Translations under genes and position numbers: made by a program
The notes under the pieces: model-generated
The model's input: only the letters and a program-made list of their open reading frames with translations
Told to the model about the DNA's origin: nothing
The model's database searches: none
Shown here: piece after piece, positions 13,577 through 15,936 of the stretch
Layout: every line of letters starts with the position of its first letter
How positions within the stretch are numbered: position 1 is the first letter of the stretch
Source of the DNA: Acidobacteriaceae bacterium
Lineage (GTDB): Bacteria; Acidobacteriota; Terriglobia; Terriglobales; Acidobacteriaceae
Length of the DNA stretch: 15,936 bases
Reading direction: 5' to 3'
Assembly: GCA_003154055.1 (NCBI GenBank)
Contig: PMCH01000214.1
Coordinates: 1-15,936, forward strand

Positions 13577-14674
13577 TTATGCCACCTCGCAAAACACCTT
13601 AATGGCACCATTCGGAGAGGTGAGTTTCCGGAACAACTCGCTATAGTTCTCCAGGCCCTTCACCGGGTCGGTGAGAAGCTTGCTGAGCCATCCCGGATAC
13701 TCCGCCTCCGCCTGTGACATATGACCGACTCCCATTTCGAAGTATTCCCGATTAGCGTTTACGGTTCCGACCATGACCTTATTCCCGAGAACAAATTCGA
13801 GATTAATGCGATCCGCAGGGATCGAGATCATTTTGTCGCCACCCGTCACGCTGGCGAGGACCAATACACCGTTCTTGCCCAACACTTGCATTCCATCGAA
13901 TACCACACTTGAATTGCCGGTGCCCTCAAAGACGAGGTCGAATGGGCCGTACTGCTTCGCGGCATCCAGGATGGATGTTTCTTTTGTCGAGACGTAGCGG
14001 GCGCCCAGTTCTTCGATCAGGTCCGCGTTCAGATAAGGCTTGGTCGTACGAGCAAACGTTGTGACATCCAGACCCTTCAATCGCAGAACCATCGTGGCCA
14101 GCAAGCCTATGGTCCCGGCCCCCATCACCGCAGCCTTGCGCGGACGCCACACCTTAAGTCGGCGCTGGATCTCGTAAGCCTGGTGAATCCCTTTCTCGAC
14201 GACCGTGGTGGGCTCCAGCAGCACTCCGACGTGCTTCAGGCCTTTGGGCACTTTGACGATGAACTCGACATCATCGACGTAGTGTTCCGTCAAGTAGCCG
14301 TGCCGCAGATTGATACCGCGCTCGTAGTACGTGTCGTCCGTGGTCATGTCGTTGGTGCCGATGAGGTCATAGATGCTCGTGCCTGGGCGGCGCACAGTGG
14401 CCACGACATAGTCGCCGGGCTTCACTTCGGTGACATTCGGGCCGACAGCCTCAACCTGACCGAAGCCTTCGTGGCCGATGACCAGGAAGTCGTATCCGGG
14501 AGGCGCTGCTCCGTATTCAGCGGCGTTGATTTCTTTGTCGGTGCCGTCCACCCCAACCCGTAGAACTTTGACAAGAACGCCACGGCCGTTCGGAATCTGA
14601 TCCAGCGACGGCTTTGGCAAATCGGCCACGTGGACGCTGTTGGGCTTTCCTGGGAACACACTAATCGCTTTCAT
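13577..14674 (-). CDS. Zinc-type glucose 1-dehydrogenase-like medium-chain dehydrogenase
   Basis: 365 aa, of medium-chain alcohol dehydrogenase type. It closely follows archaeal glucose dehydrogenases: VGVDGTDKEI (41-50), FLVIGHEGFG (63-72), VVATVRRPG (90-98), YYERGINLRHGYLTEHYVDD (116-135), LLEPTTVVEKG (152-162) and GAGTIG (185-190). The first zinc ligand is Asp43 instead of Cys, with His68 and Glu154, as in Haloferax glucose dehydrogenase. The structural-zinc Cys cluster is absent. The stretch FARTTKP after beta-2 has Arg and no acidic residue, favouring NADP. It would oxidise glucose or a similar sugar to the lactone. AAGGAG (plus-strand 14683-14688) is 8 nt before the ATG at 14674 but only 2 nt before that at 14680, so 14674 is the likelier start. 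It sits between GH63 and debranching genes. Confidence 0.87.
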   Translation of the reverse strand: MKAISVFPGKPNSVHVADLPKPSLDQIPNGRGVLVKVLRVGVDGTDKEINAAEYGAAPPGYDFLVIGHEGFGQVEAVGPNVTEVKPGDYVVATVRRPGTSIYDLIGTNDMTTDDTYYERGINLRHGYLTEHYVDDVEFIVKVPKGLKHVGVLLEPTTVVEKGIHQAYEIQRRLKVWRPRKAAVMGAGTIGLLATMVLRLKGLDVTTFARTTKPYLNADLIEELGARYVSTKETSILDAAKQYGPFDLVFEGTGNSSVVFDGMQVLGKNGVLVLASVTGGDKMISIPADRINLEFVLGNKVMVGTVNANREYFEMGVGHMSQAEAEYPGWLSKLLTDPVKGLENYSELFRKLTSPNGAIKVFCEVA

Positions 14675-14682
14675 TTCCATTT

Positions 14683-14688
14683 CTCCTT
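14683..14688 (-). promoter_or_regulatory. Ribosome-binding site deciding the dehydrogenase start
   Basis: On the minus strand this reads AAGGAG. It leaves 8 nt to the ATG at 14674 and 2 nt to the ATG at 14680, so the second ATG fits normal spacing. It lies in the short gap after the GH63 stop. Confidence 0.65.
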
Positions 14689-14694
14689 ATGAAT

Positions 14695-15936
14695 TCAGTC
14701 TGCTGCTATGTCGGCAACCGCCGCTTCCGTTTTCTTGCGTTCGCGGGATTCTCCGCTCTGTTGTATTAACTTGGTGACCAAACCAGTCCATCCGGTCTGA
14801 TGGCTGGCTCCTACTCCCGCCCCGGAGTCGCCGTGGAAATATTCGTGAAACAGGACTAGGTCACGCCAGTGTGGGTCGGTTTGGAACTTTTCGAGATTCC
14901 CGAACACCGGCCGGCGCCCTCTCTCATCTTGGAGAAATATGTTCGTCATGCGACGCGACAGTTCTCCTGCCACTTCCCACAGGGTCATCATCCTTCCCGA
15001 TCCCGTGGGGAACTCAACCTTGAAGTCGTCGCCAAGGTAGTGGTGAAACTTCTGAAGCGACTCGACGAGCAAGTAGTTCACCGGAAACCAAATGGGGCCG
15101 CGCCAATTGGAGTTGCCGCCGAATAGCCCCGTCGACGACTCGCCCGGCTCATAGTCCACTCGGTGCTCCATCCCGTTCACTCCGAGCTTGTACGGGTTGT
15201 CACGATGGAACTGTGACATGGCCCGAATGCCGTACGGCGACAGAAACTCGCGCTCGTCCAACATGAACTTGAGAATGCTTCGGAGTTGATCGGAGTCGGC
15301 GATGGACAACAGTCGCCGCTCGCCCATGCCCTCGGTGCGCATGCAGGCAAGATTCTTTGTGAGATCGGGCCGGTTGTCGATGAACCACTCCAGACGCCGC
15401 TTGAAATCAGGCAGCTTGTCGAGAACGTCCGATTCGAGAGTCTCCACCGCAAACAACGGGATCAACCCCACCATGGAGCGGATCTTCATTGGGAATTGGT
15501 TGCCATCGGGTAGCTTGAGCACGTCGTAGAAGAAGCCATCTTCCTCGTTCCACAGTCCCATGCCGTCGTGGCCGCGATGGCTCATCGCGTGGGCGATGTA
15601 GATGAAGTGTTCCCAAAACTTGCTGGCCACATCTTCGTAACATGGCTCTTCCTTCGCCAACTCCAGTGCGATCGCGAGCAGATTGAGGGTGTACATCGCC
15701 ATCCAGCTGGTTCCGTCCGATTGTTCGATGTAGCCACCGGTGGGCAACGGCGCGCTGCGGTCGAAAACACCGATGTTGTCCAGGCCCAGGAAGCCGCCCT
15801 GGAAGATGTTCATGCCATCGGCGTCCTTGCGGTTCACCCACCAAGTGAAGTTCAACATCAGTTTGTGGAAGACACGCTGCAGGAATGCGCGATCACCCTT
15901 TCCCTTGCGCTTCTTGTCGATCTTGTAGACGCGCCA
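14695..15936 (-). CDS. GH63-type glucosidase (MGH1-like), C-terminal part, 5' end beyond window
   Basis: 413 residues are visible; the frame is open to the right edge, so the N-terminal half is missing (family members are near 850-900 aa). The fragment reads LNFTWWVNRKDADG, then GGFLGLDNIGVFDRS, EQSDGTSWMAMY, GPIWFPVNYLLVESL and LFHEYFHGDSGAGVG with SHQTGWTGLV near the end. These are hallmarks of the GH63/mannosyl-oligosaccharide-glucosidase-like (alpha/alpha)6 catalytic domain. The Asp in QSDGTSW and Glu in FHEYFHG are the expected general acid and base. It would cleave alpha-glucosidic bonds; the exact substrate is open. The stop is 20 nt before the dehydrogenase start. The C-terminal tail (QSGESRERKKTEA) is charged and seems unordered. 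Confidence 0.85.
   Translation of the reverse strand, partial: WRVYKIDKKRKGKGDRAFLQRVFHKLMLNFTWWVNRKDADGMNIFQGGFLGLDNIGVFDRSAPLPTGGYIEQSDGTSWMAMYTLNLLAIALELAKEEPCYEDVASKFWEHFIYIAHAMSHRGHDGMGLWNEEDGFFYDVLKLPDGNQFPMKIRSMVGLIPLFAVETLESDVLDKLPDFKRRLEWFIDNRPDLTKNLACMRTEGMGERRLLSIADSDQLRSILKFMLDEREFLSPYGIRAMSQFHRDNPYKLGVNGMEHRVDYEPGESSTGLFGGNSNWRGPIWFPVNYLLVESLQKFHHYLGDDFKVEFPTGSGRMMTLWEVAGELSRRMTNIFLQDERGRRPVFGNLEKFQTDPHWRDLVLFHEYFHGDSGAGVGASHQTGWTGLVTKLIQQSGESRERKKTEAAVADIAAD

Noticed and set aside
14183..14563. Plus-strand frame opposite the glucose dehydrogenase
   Set aside because: Antisense shadow; the minus-strand frame has the zinc and Rossmann motifs.
1..15936. Mobile element, prophage, CRISPR array, tRNA or rRNA
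   Set aside because: No transposase or integrase motif, no regularly spaced repeat and no recognisable RNA gene sequence was seen on either strand.

Overview
The window looks like a chromosomal piece of a GC-rich, free-living bacterium. Acidobacteriota (Terriglobia) is my best guess. The basis is the company of genes: a GH63-type glucosidase, a zinc-type glucose dehydrogenase and an amylo-1,6-glucosidase in one run, an OlsB-like acyltransferase, and several short translationally coupled operons. This is recollection of gene content, not a search, so the taxonomy is tentative. I see no rRNA, tRNA, CRISPR array, insertion sequence or phage gene. Sixteen protein genes are supported, one of them cut by the right edge.

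Layout. Positions 1-252 hold no convincing gene. On the minus strand, 253-1866 encodes a subtilisin-family (S8) protease with an N-terminal CxxC...CxxC element and a C-terminal AMPK-type glycogen-binding domain (CBM48). Divergent from it, 1983-5220 is a tight plus-strand operon: an SDR oxidoreductase, two small membrane proteins of unknown function, a ferric-reductase-like heme membrane protein fused to a Rieske 2Fe-2S domain, and a membrane-anchored Cys/His-motif protein. The last three junctions are ATGA overlaps. An NTF2-like protein follows at 5267-5641. A minus-strand OlsB-like acyltransferase (5658-6473) comes next. A second plus-strand operon (6722-10241) carries DoxX-like, DinB-like, DedA/VTT, NRDE/TANGO2-like and ATP-grasp proteins. 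A DUF2971-like gene (10343-11371) stands apart after a 101-nt gap. It meets the next gene tail to tail, and the two stop codons overlap within a TTAA.

The right end (11368-15936, minus strand) is an alpha-glucan and glucose module transcribed from right to left: GH63-type glucosidase (partial), glucose 1-dehydrogenase-like enzyme, glycogen debranching enzyme. Together these could release glucose from branched alpha-glucans and oxidise it. The glycogen-binding protease at the left end touches the same substrate, but it lies about 10 kb away and is not in the same operon.

The most promising under-described items are the glycogen-binding subtilase fusion and the coupled heme/Rieske membrane redox cassette at 2665-5220.
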